This document shows, piece after piece, positions 1 through 11,409 of a stretch of 50,586 bases of DNA. The stretch covers positions 1 to 50,586 of the forward strand of contig VGDZ01000015.1 in the NCBI GenBank assembly GCA_016869515.1, read 5' to 3'. Made by a program: the position numbers and the translations under genes. The stretch's first letter is position 1. The number at the start of each line of letters is the position of its first letter. Below the pieces are notes generated by a model that searched no databases, was not told where the DNA came from, and was given only the letters and a program-made list of their open reading frames with translations. Origin of the DNA: Alphaproteobacteria bacterium. GTDB taxonomy: Bacteria; Pseudomonadota; Alphaproteobacteria; VGDZ01.

Positions 1-15
1 CCGGCCTGCCCCGGT

Positions 16-1593
16 TCAGTCGTACTTGACCCATTTGGCGACGACGAAATTGTCGGCGCGGTGATGTGCCGTTACCTTGGCGTTCATCGCCCAGGGGATG
101 ACGATGTGATAGAGCGGGACGTGGCCGTATTCGGCATTGTGAATCCGCAATGCTTCGCGGATCTGGCCGCGACGGGCCTCGGCGTTGGGTTCGGACCCGA
201 CCTTCTCGATCAGCGAGTCGACCTGGGCGTTGGCGTAGCCGCCGGCGTTCCACGAACCCGCGCCGACCTTGCCCTTTGACATGACGATGCCGCGCAGAGT
301 GTAGAGCGCATCCAGCGTCGGCACGCCCCAGGACAGGCCGAAGAAGCTGGTGTCCTGGGCGGCGAATTTCTGGAAGGTGATGGTGGGCGGCATCAGGTTG
401 ACGTCGACCGCGATGCCGATCTGGGCCAGCTGCGGGGCAATGGCGACGCAGGCCTCGGCATAGTTGCCCTGCGGGCAGTCGAGCGTGACCTTGAAGCCGT
501 TGGGATAGCCGGCCTCGGTCAACAGCTGCTTGGCGCGCGCGCGGTCGAGCGGCGGGCGGACGTCGAGATCCTTGGCGTAGCCGTTGACGAAATGCGTCCA
601 CATCGAACCGGTCGGCACCGCCTGATTGCGCAGCACGCGGCTCTTGATCGCCTCGACGTCGATCGACAGCGCCACCGCCTCGCGCACCCGGCGGTCCTTG
701 AACGGGTTCTTGCCCTTGACGTCGGAATATTTGAGTTCGTCGCGAAACTGATCGAAGCCCAGGAACACGGTGCGGTTTTCCATGCCCTCGACCACCTTGA
801 TGCGCGCATCGCGCTTGAGGCGCTCAAGGTCCTGGTAGGGCACGAAATTGGTGATGTCGACATCGCCCGCCACCAGCGCCGAGATGCGCGTCGCGTCGTT
901 GGTGATCGGGATCTGCACCAAGAGGTCGATATTGCCCTCGCGCTTGCCCCACCAGCCGGGATGGACCTCCATCTCGGTGCGTACGTCGGCCTGGCGCAGC
1001 CGCAGCTTGTAGGGCCCGGTGCCCATGGCGTTGCGGGTGGCGAAGTTCTCTTCCTTGGCGGCGTAGTTGTGCGGCTTCTCGACCTTGTTGGCCTCGGACC
1101 AGCGCTTCTGCATGACGAAGATGCGGGTCAGCTTGTCGGGCAGGATGGCGTCGGTGACCTTGGTGACGATGTCGACCGTCCGATCGTCGACCCGCACCGC
1201 CTCGGCGATCGAGTCCATGTAGATGGTGTAGTTCGAGGTCGGCGCCAAGGCCCGGCCGATGGTGAAGACCACGTCGTCGGCGGTGAAGGGCGAGCCGTCA
1301 TGCCATTTCACGCCGTCCCGCAAATGAAAACGCCAGCGATTGGGCTGCACCATCTCCCAGCGCGTCGCTAGGGCCGGTTCGACTTCCAGGTTCTTGCCGC
1401 GCGTGGTCAGGCATTCGTAGACCTGCTCCAGCGTCATGTTGTTGAGGAAGGCGTTGTTGGCGTGCGGATCGAAAGTGGTGGTCTCGTTGTTGATCGCGAG
1501 CCGCAGGGTCTTGCCCTGGGCCAACGCGTCGCCCGCGCCGATCGCCAGCGCCGCGACCGCGGCGCCCGCGGCCAGCCATTTCGTTGCGCTCAT
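16..1593 (-). CDS. ABC transporter substrate-binding protein, peptide/opine/nickel family 5
   Basis: This 525-residue protein is a periplasmic solute-binding protein of the SBP_bac_5 type that delivers a small peptide or similar ligand to an inner-membrane ABC transporter. Residues 1-25 are a Sec signal peptide (basic start, Ala/Val/Leu core, ALA-Q cleavage site). The mature part opens with the family pattern [17 protein letters not shown] and continues with LEQVYECLT and [17 protein letters not shown], all typical of DppA/OppA-like proteins, and its length is normal. No permease or ATPase partner is visible; they would lie beyond the left window edge, since the gene reads leftward. The ligand cannot be told from the sequence. 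It is divergent from cysS with a 108-base gap that should hold both promoters. Confidence 0.9.
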   Translation of the reverse strand: MSATKWLAAGAAVAALAIGAGDALAQGKTLRLAINNETTTFDPHANNAFLNNMTLEQVYECLTTRGKNLEVEPALATRWEMVQPNRWRFHLRDGVKWHDGSPFTADDVVFTIGRALAPTSNYTIYMDSIAEAVRVDDRTVDIVTKVTDAILPDKLTRIFVMQKRWSEANKVEKPHNYAAKEENFATRNAMGTGPYKLRLRQADVRTEMEVHPGWWGKREGNIDLLVQIPITNDATRISALVAGDVDITNFVPYQDLERLKRDARIKVVEGMENRTVFLGFDQFRDELKYSDVKGKNPFKDRRVREAVALSIDVEAIKSRVLRNQAVPTGSMWTHFVNGYAKDLDVRPPLDRARAKQLLTEAGYPNGFKVTLDCPQGNYAEACVAIAPQLAQIGIAVDVNLMPPTITFQKFAAQDTSFFGLSWGVPTLDALYTLRGIVMSKGKVGAGSWNAGGYANAQVDSLIEKVGSEPNAEARRGQIREALRIHNAEYGHVPLYHIVIPWAMNAKVTAHHRADNFVVAKWVKYD

Positions 1594-1701
1594 GTCGTCC
1601 CCCGAAATTGCGAGATGCCGGCAGTATGGGACGCTCGGACCCCGTGGCGCAATGGCAAGGGTTTCGTGCTACAAGGGCGCCCTTTTCGCGAGCCGAAACC
1701 G

Positions 1702-3105
1702 ATGGCCTTGGTCCTCTACAACACCGCCACGCGCCGCAAGGAGGCGTTCGAACCGCTCGAGCCGGGTCTGGTCCGGCTTTATGTCTGCGGCCCGACCCCC
1801 TACGACTACGCCCATATCGGCAATGCCCGCGCCTTTGTCGCTTTCGATGTGCTGTATCGGCTGCTGCGAGCGCGCTACGGCAAGGTGATCTACGTCCGCA
1901 ACATCACCGACGTCGACGACAAGATCAACGCGGCCGCGCGCGAAGAGGGCGTGGGGATCGACGTCGTCACCGCGCGCACCATCGCCGCGTTCCATGCCGA
2001 CATGGCGGCGCTGAACGTGCTGCCGCCGACGGTCGAGCCGCGCGTCACCGCGCATATCGCCCAGATCGTCGCCATGATCGCAACGCTGATCGCCAAAGGC
2101 CATGCCTACCTGGCCGAGGGTCATGTGCTGTTCCACGTGCCTTCGATGGTCGATTACGGGTCGCTGTCGGGCCATTCGCGCGACGAACTGATCGCCGGCG
2201 CACGCATCGATGTCGCGCCCTATAAGCGCGATCCCGGCGACTTCGTGCTGTGGAAGCCCTCGACCCCCGACCTGCCGGGTTGGGACAGCCCCTGGGGCCG
2301 CGGCCGGCCGGGCTGGCATATCGAATGCAGCGCCATGGCCGAGACCCATCTCGGACTCACCATCGACATCCACGGCGGCGGGCGCGACCTGGTCTTTCCC
2401 CATCACGAAAACGAACGCGCGCAGTCGCTGTGCGCCCATGGCGGCGTGCCGTTCGTGCGCTATTGGGTGCATAACGGTTTCGTCACCGTCGAGGGCGAGA
2501 AGATGTCCAAGTCCTTGGGCAATTTCCGGACCCCCAACGAGGTGCTGCGGCAGGCGCCGGGCGAGGCCATCCGCTTGGCGCTGTTGGCGGCGCATTATCG
2601 CCAGCCGCTGGATTGGACCGATGACGGGCTGAAGGCGGCCAAGGCACGGCTCGACAACTGGTACACGGCCTTGCGCCTGGCCGAGGGCGTGCCGGCCGAG
2701 GCCGCCGAGCCGGGCGCCTTCGCCGCCGTGCTGTCGGATTTCGCCCGCGCCATGGACGACGATCTCAACACGCCGATGGCGCTGGGCGCGCTCGATCTTC
2801 TCGCCGGCGCGCTCAACAAGGCGACCGACCGCGCGCAGAAGGCGGCGTTCAAGGCGGCGCTGGTGTTCGGCGCCGGCATGATCGGGCTGCTGAACCACGC
2901 CCCCGAGGACTGGTTCAAGTGGCAGCCGCCAGGCGTCGAGGGGCTGGACGAGCGTGCCATTCTCGATCTGATCGAGCAGCGGCTGGCGGCGCGCAAGGCC
3001 AAGGATTTCGCCCGCGCCGACGCCATCCGCAAGCAGTTGGCCGATGGCGGCGTCTTGCTGGAGGACAAACCCGGCGGCCGCACCGAATGGAAGCGCGCCT
3101 CGTGA
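1702..3105 (+). CDS. cysS: Cysteinyl-tRNA synthetase
   Basis: This cytoplasmic class I aminoacyl-tRNA synthetase charges tRNA-Cys. The 467-residue product shows the zinc-site cysteine in [10 protein letters not shown], the HIGH-type motif as HIGN near residue 32, further zinc ligands in HIECSAM and HHENE, and a clean KMSKS loop (KMSKSLGN) near residue 270. The C-terminal anticodon-binding region is complete, so the length is normal for the family. An open frame extends upstream to about 1462, but homology begins with [19 protein letters not shown] at 1702, which is the chosen start. The stop overlaps the GTG start of the citramalate synthase gene by four bases, so the two are probably translationally coupled. 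Confidence 0.96.
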   Translation: MALVLYNTATRRKEAFEPLEPGLVRLYVCGPTPYDYAHIGNARAFVAFDVLYRLLRARYGKVIYVRNITDVDDKINAAAREEGVGIDVVTARTIAAFHADMAALNVLPPTVEPRVTAHIAQIVAMIATLIAKGHAYLAEGHVLFHVPSMVDYGSLSGHSRDELIAGARIDVAPYKRDPGDFVLWKPSTPDLPGWDSPWGRGRPGWHIECSAMAETHLGLTIDIHGGGRDLVFPHHENERAQSLCAHGGVPFVRYWVHNGFVTVEGEKMSKSLGNFRTPNEVLRQAPGEAIRLALLAAHYRQPLDWTDDGLKAAKARLDNWYTALRLAEGVPAEAAEPGAFAAVLSDFARAMDDDLNTPMALGALDLLAGALNKATDRAQKAAFKAALVFGAGMIGLLNHAPEDWFKWQPPGVEGLDERAILDLIEQRLAARKAKDFARADAIRKQLADGGVLLEDKPGGRTEWKRAS

Positions 3106-4709
3106 GCCGCGAGCGGGTCTACCTGTTCGACACCACGTTGCGCGACGGCGCGCAGACCCAGGGCGTCGATTTCTCGGTCCACGACAAGACCACCATGGCG
3201 CGGGCGCTGGACGCGCTCGGCATCGACTATGTCGAGGGCGGCTGGCCGGGCGCCAACCCGACCGACAGCGCCTTCTTCGCCGAGGCGCCCAGGTTGGAGC
3301 GCGCGCGGCTGACCGCCTTCGGCATGACCAGGCGGCCCGGGCGCTCGGCCGAAAACGATCCCGGCCTGACGGCGGTGCTGGCCGCCGGCACCAAGGCGAT
3401 CTGCCTGGTGGGCAAGACCTGGGATTTCCACGTCGCTACGGCGCTGGGGGTCAGCCGCGAGGAAAATCTCGACTTGATCGGGAGTTCGCTGGCGGCCGTG
3501 GTCAAGCGCGGCGCCGAGGCGCTGTTCGATGCCGAGCATTTCTTCGACGGCTACAAGGCCGATCCGGGATATGCGCTGGCCTGTCTCGATGCGGCGGTGG
3601 CGGGCGGGGCGCGTTGGGTGGTGCTGTGCGACACCAATGGCGGCACGCTGCCCGAGGAAGTCGAGCGCATCGTCGGCGAGGCGATGCGGCGCGTGCCTGC
3701 CGGGCGGCTGGCGATCCACGCCCATGACGACACCGGCAACGCCGTCGCCAATGCCTTGGCGGCGCTGCGCGCCGGTTGCCGGCAGATCCAGGGTTCGCTC
3801 AACGGCCTGGGCGAGCGCTGCGGCAACACCAATCTGGTGACTGTGATTCCGACCCTGATGCTGAAGGCCGGCTATCGCGATCGCTACGAGATCGGCGTCA
3901 CGCCCGAAGCGCTCAAGGGGCTGACCCGCGCCTCGCGGCTGTTGGACGAGCTTCTGACCCGCAGCCCGAATCGGCACGCGCCCTATGTCGGCGCTTCGGC
4001 CTTTGCCCACAAGGGCGGGCTGCATGCCTCGGCCGTGGCCAAGGACCCGACCACCTACGAGCACGTTCCGCCCGAAAGCGTCGGCAATGTCCGCCAGATC
4101 CTGGTCTCGGACCAGGCCGGGCGGTCCAACATCTTGGCGCAGCTTGCCGGCGTCGGCATCGACCTCGCGCCCGACGACGCGCGCATCGGCCGGCTGCTGT
4201 CGGAAGTGAAGGAGCGCGAATTCCGCGGCTACACCTATGACGGCGCCGATGCCAGCTTCGAGCTTTTGGCCCGGCGCGCGCTGGGGCAGGTGCCCGAATA
4301 CTTCCGGGTCAATTCCTATCGCGCCTTGGTCGAGCGCCGCATCAACGCCAAGGGCGAAGAGATCACCCTGGCCGAGGCGACGGTCAAGGTGACGGTCGAC
4401 GGCCAATTGCTGATGTCGGTGGCCGAGGGCAACGGTCCGGTCAGCGCGCTGGACGCCGCCTTGCGCAAGGACCTCGGCAAGTTTTCGCGTTTTCTCGAGG
4501 ATCTGCGGCTGGTGGATTTCCGCGTCCGCATCCTCAATCAGGGCACCGGCGCGGTGACTCGGGTCATGGTCGAAAGCATGGACGGCCGGGATCGCTCCTG
4601 GTTCACGGTCGGGGTCTCGACCAACATCGTCGATGCCTCGTTCCAGGCGCTGTACGACGCCATCGTCTACAAGCTCTATCGCGACGGCGCCCCGGCCGGG
4701 GAGGGCTAG
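3102..4709 (+). CDS. cimA: (R)-citramalate synthase
   Basis: The 535-residue enzyme condenses pyruvate with acetyl-CoA to (R)-citramalate, a threonine-independent route to 2-oxobutanoate for isoleucine synthesis. It begins with [14 protein letters not shown], the DRE-TIM metallolyase entry motif, has the metal-binding HxH in [16 protein letters not shown], the [11 protein letters not shown] cluster, and a C-terminal LeuA-type regulatory dimer domain from about residue 400. The overall pattern ([10 protein letters not shown] near the N-terminus) fits the citramalate synthase branch rather than LeuA. The start is GTG at 3102, overlapping the cysS stop as GTGA. The next gene begins two bases after its stop, so cysS, cimA and the methyltransferase gene form one operon. 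LeuA-type specificity is the main alternative but less likely. Confidence 0.9.
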   Translation: MSRERVYLFDTTLRDGAQTQGVDFSVHDKTTMARALDALGIDYVEGGWPGANPTDSAFFAEAPRLERARLTAFGMTRRPGRSAENDPGLTAVLAAGTKAICLVGKTWDFHVATALGVSREENLDLIGSSLAAVVKRGAEALFDAEHFFDGYKADPGYALACLDAAVAGGARWVVLCDTNGGTLPEEVERIVGEAMRRVPAGRLAIHAHDDTGNAVANALAALRAGCRQIQGSLNGLGERCGNTNLVTVIPTLMLKAGYRDRYEIGVTPEALKGLTRASRLLDELLTRSPNRHAPYVGASAFAHKGGLHASAVAKDPTTYEHVPPESVGNVRQILVSDQAGRSNILAQLAGVGIDLAPDDARIGRLLSEVKEREFRGYTYDGADASFELLARRALGQVPEYFRVNSYRALVERRINAKGEEITLAEATVKVTVDGQLLMSVAEGNGPVSALDAALRKDLGKFSRFLEDLRLVDFRVRILNQGTGAVTRVMVESMDGRDRSWFTVGVSTNIVDASFQALYDAIVYKLYRDGAPAGEG

Positions 4710-4711
4710 GG

Positions 4712-5461
4712 GTGCTCGCGCCGGCGGTGGTGCTGGTCCGCCCGCAGCTGGCCGAGAACATCGGCGCCGCCGCCCGCGCCATGGCCAATTTCGGATTGTC
4801 GGATCTGAGATTGGTGGCGCCGCGCCATGGCTGGCCGCAGGCACGGGCGATCGAGGTCGCGGCAGGCGGCGAGACGGTCGCCAAGGGCGCGCGCGTTTTC
4901 GACGGCTTGGCGGCGGCGGTGGGCGATCTGCAGCGGCTCTATGCCACCACCGCCCGCCGCCGGCAGCTGGTCAAGCCGATCCTCGCCCCGCGCGCGGCCG
5001 CGGTCGAAATGACCGCCCACGCCGCGAGCGGCATGCGCCTTGGCTTGATCTTCGGTCAAGAGCGCACCGGGCTCGACACCGAGGACGTCGCCATCGCCCA
5101 GGCCATTGTCGAAATCCCGACCGATCCGGCCTGTTTTTCGCTCAACCTCGCCCAGGCGGTCCTGCTCTTGGCCTATGAATGGCGGCTGGCGGCGTTGGCG
5201 CCGGTTCCGTCGCAGCCCGCTTCCGAGCCACCGGCCAAACAGGCGGATGTGCTCAGGCTTTATGAGCATTTGGAAGGCGAGTTGGAACGCGGGGGGTTCT
5301 TCGCGACTCAGGAACAGAAGCCGACCATGGTGCGCAATCTGCGCGCCCTCCTGGCGCGGGCCGAGATGACCGACCAGGAGGTCCGCACCCTGCGGGGGGC
5401 GATCAAGGCCCTGGTCGAGCCCCGGATCCGGCGCCCGCGGCCGCCCCGGAACAGGCGTTGA
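4712..5461 (+). CDS. TrmJ/SpoU-family tRNA (or rRNA) 2'-O-methyltransferase
   Basis: This 249-residue SPOUT-superfamily enzyme methylates ribose 2'-O positions in RNA using S-adenosylmethionine; TrmJ modifies position 32 of tRNAs. The N-terminal motif [20 protein letters not shown], the trefoil-knot elements [11 protein letters not shown] and [16 protein letters not shown], and a C-terminal helical extension after about residue 170 match the TrmJ architecture. Translation starts at a GTG at 4712, two bases after the cimA stop, which indicates operon membership. The rpsD start lies 52 bases downstream of its stop. Family assignment is firm; the exact target nucleotide is inferred. Confidence 0.9.
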   Translation: MLAPAVVLVRPQLAENIGAAARAMANFGLSDLRLVAPRHGWPQARAIEVAAGGETVAKGARVFDGLAAAVGDLQRLYATTARRRQLVKPILAPRAAAVEMTAHAASGMRLGLIFGQERTGLDTEDVAIAQAIVEIPTDPACFSLNLAQAVLLLAYEWRLAALAPVPSQPASEPPAKQADVLRLYEHLEGELERGGFFATQEQKPTMVRNLRALLARAEMTDQEVRTLRGAIKALVEPRIRRPRPPRNRR

Positions 5462-5513
5462 CAGAGGCCCGCCAGTCCTTTATCTCCCGCGCCTTCGAGA
5501 CCGACGGACCGCC

Positions 5514-6134
5514 ATGACCAAGCGCATTCAATCCAAGTACAAGATCGACCGCCGCATGGGCGAAAACCTGTGGGGCCGCTCGCGTTCGCCGCTGGCGCGC
5601 AAGAGCGAGATCGGCGGCCCCGGCCAGCACGGCCTGCGGCGCAAGAAGCCCACCGATTACGGCATCCAGTTGATGGCCAAGCAGAAGCTCAAGGGCTATT
5701 ACGGCAACATCACCGAAAAGCAGTTCCGCCGCATCTTCGGCGAGGCGGTGCGCCGCAAGGGCGACACCTCGGAGAACCTGATCGGGCTTTTGGAGGCGCG
5801 GCTCGACATCACGGTCTATCGCATGAAGTTCGTGCCGACCGTGTTCGCCGCCCGCCAGTTCGTCAACCACGGCCATGTCCGCGTCAACGGCAAGCGCGTC
5901 ACTGTGCCCTCGATCACGCTCAAGGTCGGCGACATCCTGATGCTGACCGAGAAGGGCAAGTCGATGGCCGCCACCATCGCCGCCGGCGAATCCACCGACC
6001 GCGAAGTGCCGGACTATCTCGAGGCCGACCACAAGAACGGCGCCGGCAAGGTGCTGCGCGTGCCCAAGCTGGCCGACGTGCCCTATCCGGTGAAGATGGA
6101 GCCGGCGCAGGTCATCGGCTTCTACTCGCGCTGA
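5514..6134 (+). CDS. rpsD: 30S ribosomal protein S4
   Basis: S4 is a primary 16S rRNA binding protein that starts assembly of the 30S body and can act in antitermination. The 206-residue product starts [22 protein letters not shown], has the conserved GPGQHG segment, and carries an S4 RNA-binding domain around residues 94-155 ([27 protein letters not shown]). Length and sequence are typical of alphaproteobacteria. It stands apart from the alpha ribosomal operon, as in many alphaproteobacteria. It converges with the membrane-protein gene on the other strand with a single base between the two stop codons and no obvious intrinsic terminator. Confidence 0.97.
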   Translation: MTKRIQSKYKIDRRMGENLWGRSRSPLARKSEIGGPGQHGLRRKKPTDYGIQLMAKQKLKGYYGNITEKQFRRIFGEAVRRKGDTSENLIGLLEARLDITVYRMKFVPTVFAARQFVNHGHVRVNGKRVTVPSITLKVGDILMLTEKGKSMAATIAAGESTDREVPDYLEADHKNGAGKVLRVPKLADVPYPVKMEPAQVIGFYSR

Positions 6135-6135
6135 G

Positions 6136-6534
6136 TCAGCCGAGACCCAACGCCCGTTTGGCCTCGGCGACGATTTCGGGGCTGTCGTCGAATTCGAAGC
6201 CGCGATTGAGCAGATCGCGGGTGTAGTGCTTGTTGTAGATCCAGGCCCAGGCCAGGATCGCCATCACCGACAGCATCGGCTGGCCGAGGCCGCCCAGCAC
6301 CAGGCCGAAAGCGATCGCCGCCACCCCCATGGCGATGTCGCCGCGCAACAGCGCGGGAATGCCGCCGAACAGCAGCGAGGTCCAGGAAAAGCCGTAAAAG
6401 CCGGTCTTGATCTCGCCGCTGTCGGGATGGCGCAGGCGGACCGGCTTGGCCAAGGCGCGGGCGCGGCTTGCGCCGCTATTCGGGCCGTGCCTGCTCGTTG
6501 AAAGCGACGCCCTTGGTCTTGAACAGCTGGCCAA
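6136..6534 (-). CDS. Small membrane protein of unknown function (HPDSGEIKTGFYGFSWT family)
   Basis: I do not recognise a function. The recognisable part begins with RHPDSGEIKTGFYGFSWTSL, a pattern I associate with small membrane proteins of unknown role, and continues with two hydrophobic helices (roughly residues 55-75 and 79-99 of the 132-codon frame) and a charged C-terminal tail. The ATG at 6534 would overlap grxD by 59 bases on the same strand, and the first 27 residues look unlike the family; a TTG at 6453 just before AKPVRLRHPD is a plausible alternative start, but no clear ribosome site supports it. It follows bolA and grxD and is probably cotranscribed with them. Confidence 0.65.
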   Translation of the reverse strand: MASCSRPRASLSTSRHGPNSGASRARALAKPVRLRHPDSGEIKTGFYGFSWTSLLFGGIPALLRGDIAMGVAAIAFGLVLGGLGQPMLSVMAILAWAWIYNKHYTRDLLNRGFEFDDSPEIVAEAKRALGLG

Positions 6535-6829
6535 GCTCGCCGGTCTGGAACATCTCCCGGACGATATCGCAGCCGCCGACGAACTCGCCGTCGACGTAGA
6601 GCTGCGGGATGGTCGGCCACTCGGAAAAGGCCTTGATGCCGTCGCGCAGCTGCGAGTCCTGCAGCACGTCGGCGCTCTTGAACTTGACGCCCATATGGCT
6701 CAGCACCTGCACCACCGCGGCCGAGAAGCCGCATTGCGGGAACACCGGCGAGCCCTTCATGTAGAGCATCACCTTGTTGGCGCTGACGTCCTGCTTGATG
6801 CGATCGAAGACGGGGTTGGTCGCGGTCAT
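6476..6829 (-). CDS. grxD: Monothiol glutaredoxin, Grx4/GrxD type
   Basis: The 117-residue protein binds a [2Fe-2S] cluster with glutathione and passes it to partners such as BolA proteins. The monothiol active site CGFS is at residues 33-36, followed by the family motifs WPTIPQLYVDGEFVGG and CDIVREM. Length and pattern match GrxD. The bolA gene lies directly upstream on the same strand (25-base gap). BolA and monothiol glutaredoxins form cluster-bridged heterodimers, so the pairing here supports joint function in iron-sulfur trafficking. The gene ends within the possible 5' end of the small membrane-protein gene. Confidence 0.96.
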   Translation of the reverse strand: MTATNPVFDRIKQDVSANKVMLYMKGSPVFPQCGFSAAVVQVLSHMGVKFKSADVLQDSQLRDGIKAFSEWPTIPQLYVDGEFVGGCDIVREMFQTGELGQLFKTKGVAFNEQARPE

Positions 6830-6854
6830 GGCGGCGGCCTCCTTGGGGCCTGGG

Positions 6855-7085
6855 TCAGGGTGCCGAGGTGGTCAGCATGAGGGCGTGCAACTCGCCGCCC
6901 ATGCGGCCCTTCAGCGCCTTGTAGATCATCTGGTGCTGCTGGACGCGGCTTTTGCCGGCAAAGGCGGCCGAGACGACATGCGCGGCATAATGGTCGCCGT
7001 CGCCGCGCAGGTCGTCGATCTTGATCTGGGCGTCGGGCAACGCCTCCTTGATCATGCGTTCGATCTCTGCGGCTTGCATCGCCAT
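6855..7085 (-). CDS. bolA: BolA/IbaG-family protein
   Basis: This 76-residue cytoplasmic protein is a BolA-fold partner of the monothiol glutaredoxin encoded next to it. The sequence has the class II KH-like fold pattern: an N-terminal helix (AAEIERMIKEALPDAQIKI), a central loop with DHYAAHVVSAAF that supplies the conserved histidine region, and the signature RVQQHQMIYKAL followed by GELHALML. It sits two bases after the purL stop and just before grxD, an arrangement common in alphaproteobacteria. The short form is closer to IbaG/BolA2 than to the longer E. coli BolA. The gene symbol is used in the broad family sense. Confidence 0.92.
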   Translation of the reverse strand: MAMQAAEIERMIKEALPDAQIKIDDLRGDGDHYAAHVVSAAFAGKSRVQQHQMIYKALKGRMGGELHALMLTTSAP

Positions 7086-7087
7086 GG

Positions 7088-9283
<2,196 letters not shown>

Positions 9284-9286
9284 GGC

Positions 9287-9970
9287 TTATTTCAGGGCCG
9301 CCGCCAGACTGTCGAACAGGCCCTTGCCGTCGATGCTTCCCACCGCGGGATCGCTGGCGTTTTCGGGATGGGGCATCATGCCCAGCACGGTCTTGGAGCG
9401 GTTGAACACGCCGGCGATGTCGCGTGCCGAGCCGTTGGGATTGTCGCCCGTGCCGCCATCCGCCCGGCAATAGCGGAATGCGACCAGGCCTTCGCCCTCA
9501 AGCCGGTCGAGCTCGTCGCCGTCGGCGACGTAATTGCCCTCGTTGTGCGCCATCGGCACGCTCAGCACCTGGTCGCGCTCGTAGCGGTTGGTGAACAGGC
9601 TCTGGCTGGTTTCGACCCGCAGATTGACGTTGCGGCAGATGAATTTCCGGCCGGCGTTGACCAAGAGCGCGCCGGGAAGCAGCCCGGCCTCGGTCAGGAT
9701 CTGAAAGCCGTTGCAGACCCCCAGCACCGCCACGCCCTGCTCGGCGCGCGTCTTGACCGCGCGCATCACCGGCGAATGCGCCGCCATGGCGCCGCAGCGC
9801 AAGTAATCGCCATGCGAGAAACCGCCCGGCAGCACGATCAGGTCGACCGGCGGGATTTCGGCCTCGCCGTGCCAGACGAAGACGGGCTTGCGTCCGGACG
9901 AGGCCTCGAGCGCGGCCGCGATGTCGTGCTCCCGGTTCGAGCCGGGAAAAATCACCACCGCAGCCTTCAC
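9287..9970 (-). CDS. purQ: Phosphoribosylformylglycinamidine synthase I, glutaminase subunit PurQ
   Basis: PurQ is the class I glutamine amidotransferase subunit that releases ammonia for PurL. The 227-residue protein has the opening pattern [16 protein letters not shown], the glycine-rich [18 protein letters not shown], and the nucleophile cysteine in [11 protein letters not shown]. The catalytic histidine and acid appear in [11 protein letters not shown] close to the C-terminus. It abuts purS without a gap and lies three bases ahead of purL, so the PurS-PurQ-PurL complex is encoded in order within one transcript. Confidence 0.97.
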   Translation of the reverse strand: MKAAVVIFPGSNREHDIAAALEASSGRKPVFVWHGEAEIPPVDLIVLPGGFSHGDYLRCGAMAAHSPVMRAVKTRAEQGVAVLGVCNGFQILTEAGLLPGALLVNAGRKFICRNVNLRVETSQSLFTNRYERDQVLSVPMAHNEGNYVADGDELDRLEGEGLVAFRYCRADGGTGDNPNGSARDIAGVFNRSKTVLGMMPHPENASDPAVGSIDGKGLFDSLAAALK

Positions 9971-10213
9971 TCAACCCTCGATGTCGATGGCATAGCGCTC
10001 CATCACCGGATTGGCCAGCAGCTTGCGGCACATCTCCTCGACCTGGGCGCGGGCCTTGGCCGGATCGCGCTCGGCCAGATCGATCTCGATCAGCTTGCCT
10101 TGGCGGATTTCGCCCAGGCCGGCGAAGCCCATGCCTTCGAGGGCGTGGCCGATGGCCTTGCCCTGGGGATCGAGCACGCCGGTCTTGAGCGTGACGCGGA
10201 CCCGCGCCTTCAC
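9971..10213 (-). CDS. purS: Phosphoribosylformylglycinamidine synthase subunit PurS
   Basis: This 80-residue subunit forms the dimeric bridge between PurQ and small PurL. The sequence [20 protein letters not shown], then [18 protein letters not shown], and the closing [17 protein letters not shown] are typical of PurS. A longer open frame runs upstream to 10363, but it overlaps purC deeply and has no homology. The GTG at 10213 overlaps the purC stop as GTGA, which fixes the start and predicts translational coupling. Presence of PurS agrees with the small PurL in this operon. Confidence 0.95.
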   Translation of the reverse strand: MKARVRVTLKTGVLDPQGKAIGHALEGMGFAGLGEIRQGKLIEIDLAERDPAKARAQVEEMCRKLLANPVMERYAIDIEG

Positions 10214-10977
10214 TGCATCACCGTCGGACCCTTGAAGTCGCGCGGGCCGGCCTCGGGCAGGATGCCCAGCCGCCGCGCCACCTCTTGATAGGCCTCGGCC
10301 ACGCCGCCGAGATCGCGCCGGAAGCGGTCCTTGTCCATCTTCTCGTTGGTGGCCGAGTCCCACAGCCGGCAGGAATCGGGCGTGATCTCGTCGGCCAGGA
10401 TGATGCGCATCTCGTCGTTGTTTTCCCAGTAGCGGCCGAATTCCAGCTTGAAGTCGATCAGCCGGATGCCGATGCCGAGGAACAGGCCGATGAGGAAGTC
10501 GTTGATGCGCAGCGCCAACGCCATGACGTCGTCGATCTCCTGGGTCGAGGCCCAGCCGAAGGCGGTGATGTGCTCCTCCGACACCATCGGATCGCCCAGC
10601 TTGTCGTTCTTGTAATAGAATTCGAGGATCGAGCGCGGCAGGGCGGTGCCTTCCTCGATGCCAAGCCGGGTCGACAGCGAGCCGGCGGCGACGTTGCGCA
10701 CCACCACTTCGAGCGGGATGATCTCGACCTCGCGCACCAGCTGTTCGCGCATGTTGAGGCGGCGGACGAAATGGGTCGGGATGCCGATCTCGTTCAGCCG
10801 CATCATGATGTACTCGCTGATGCGGTTGTTGATCACGCCCTTGCCGACGATGACGCCCTTTTTCTGGTTGTTGAAGGCGGTGGCGTCGTCCTTGAAGTAC
10901 TGCACCAGGGTGCCGGGCTCGGGGCCTTCGAACAGCACCTTGGCCTTGCCTTCGTAGACCTGTCTGCGGCGGGCCAT
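10210..10977 (-). CDS. purC: Phosphoribosylaminoimidazole-succinocarboxamide (SAICAR) synthase
   Basis: This enzyme ligates aspartate to CAIR using ATP in the purine pathway. The 255-residue product starts with [20 protein letters not shown] and has the nucleotide and substrate motifs [41 protein letters not shown], and the late signature [10 protein letters not shown]. Length is typical of bacterial SAICAR synthases. It is the first gene of the purC-purS-purQ-purL operon, and its start lies 108 bases from the divergent DUF1476 gene, so the purine promoter should sit within 10978-11085. Confidence 0.96.
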   Translation of the reverse strand: MARRRQVYEGKAKVLFEGPEPGTLVQYFKDDATAFNNQKKGVIVGKGVINNRISEYIMMRLNEIGIPTHFVRRLNMREQLVREVEIIPLEVVVRNVAAGSLSTRLGIEEGTALPRSILEFYYKNDKLGDPMVSEEHITAFGWASTQEIDDVMALALRINDFLIGLFLGIGIRLIDFKLEFGRYWENNDEMRIILADEITPDSCRLWDSATNEKMDKDRFRRDLGGVAEAYQEVARRLGILPEAGPRDFKGPTVMQ

Positions 10978-11085
10978 GGTCGAAAATCCCTCGTTCGTCG
11001 GGCTGCGGATGAGCGAGGTTGATTCCGCCCTCCGCTCCGGCTAGTTAGACGCGCCCAACCGCCCTGTCCAGAGGAACTTGTCCCC

Positions 11086-11409
11086 ATGAGCGGCTTCGAC
11101 GAACGCGAGAAGACCCACGAGAAGCAATTCGCCGTCGACGAGGCGACCAAGTTCAAGATCGAAGTCCGCCGCAACAAGCTTTTGGGGCTGTGGGCGGCCG
11201 AACATCTCGGGCTGAAAGGGGCCGATGCCGAGGCCTATGCCAAGAGCGTGGTCGAGGCCGATTTCGAACATGCCGGCGACGACGACGTCTTCCGCAAGCT
11301 GCGCAAGGATTTCGACGACCGGAAGCTGGACATGTCGGACCACCGCATCCGCCGCACCATGGACGAGCTCAAGGCCGAAGCCGCCCAGCAGATCAAGGCC
11401 GGGAAGTGA
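11086..11409 (+). CDS. DUF1476 protein, ATP synthase zeta (inhibitor) subunit type
   Basis: The 107-residue protein matches the alphaproteobacterial zeta subunit family, a natural inhibitor that binds F1-ATPase and stops ATP hydrolysis; this function is known from Paracoccus denitrificans. The recognisable patterns are SGFDEREKTHEKQFAVDEAT, FKIEVRRNKLLGLWAAEHLGL and DVFRKLRKDFDDRKL, largely charged helices. It is divergent from purC. Its last 17 bases overlap the 3' end of purB on the other strand. The family assignment is strong; inhibitory activity in this organism is inferred from the family. Confidence 0.92.
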   Translation: MSGFDEREKTHEKQFAVDEATKFKIEVRRNKLLGLWAAEHLGLKGADAEAYAKSVVEADFEHAGDDDVFRKLRKDFDDRKLDMSDHRIRRTMDELKAEAAQQIKAGK

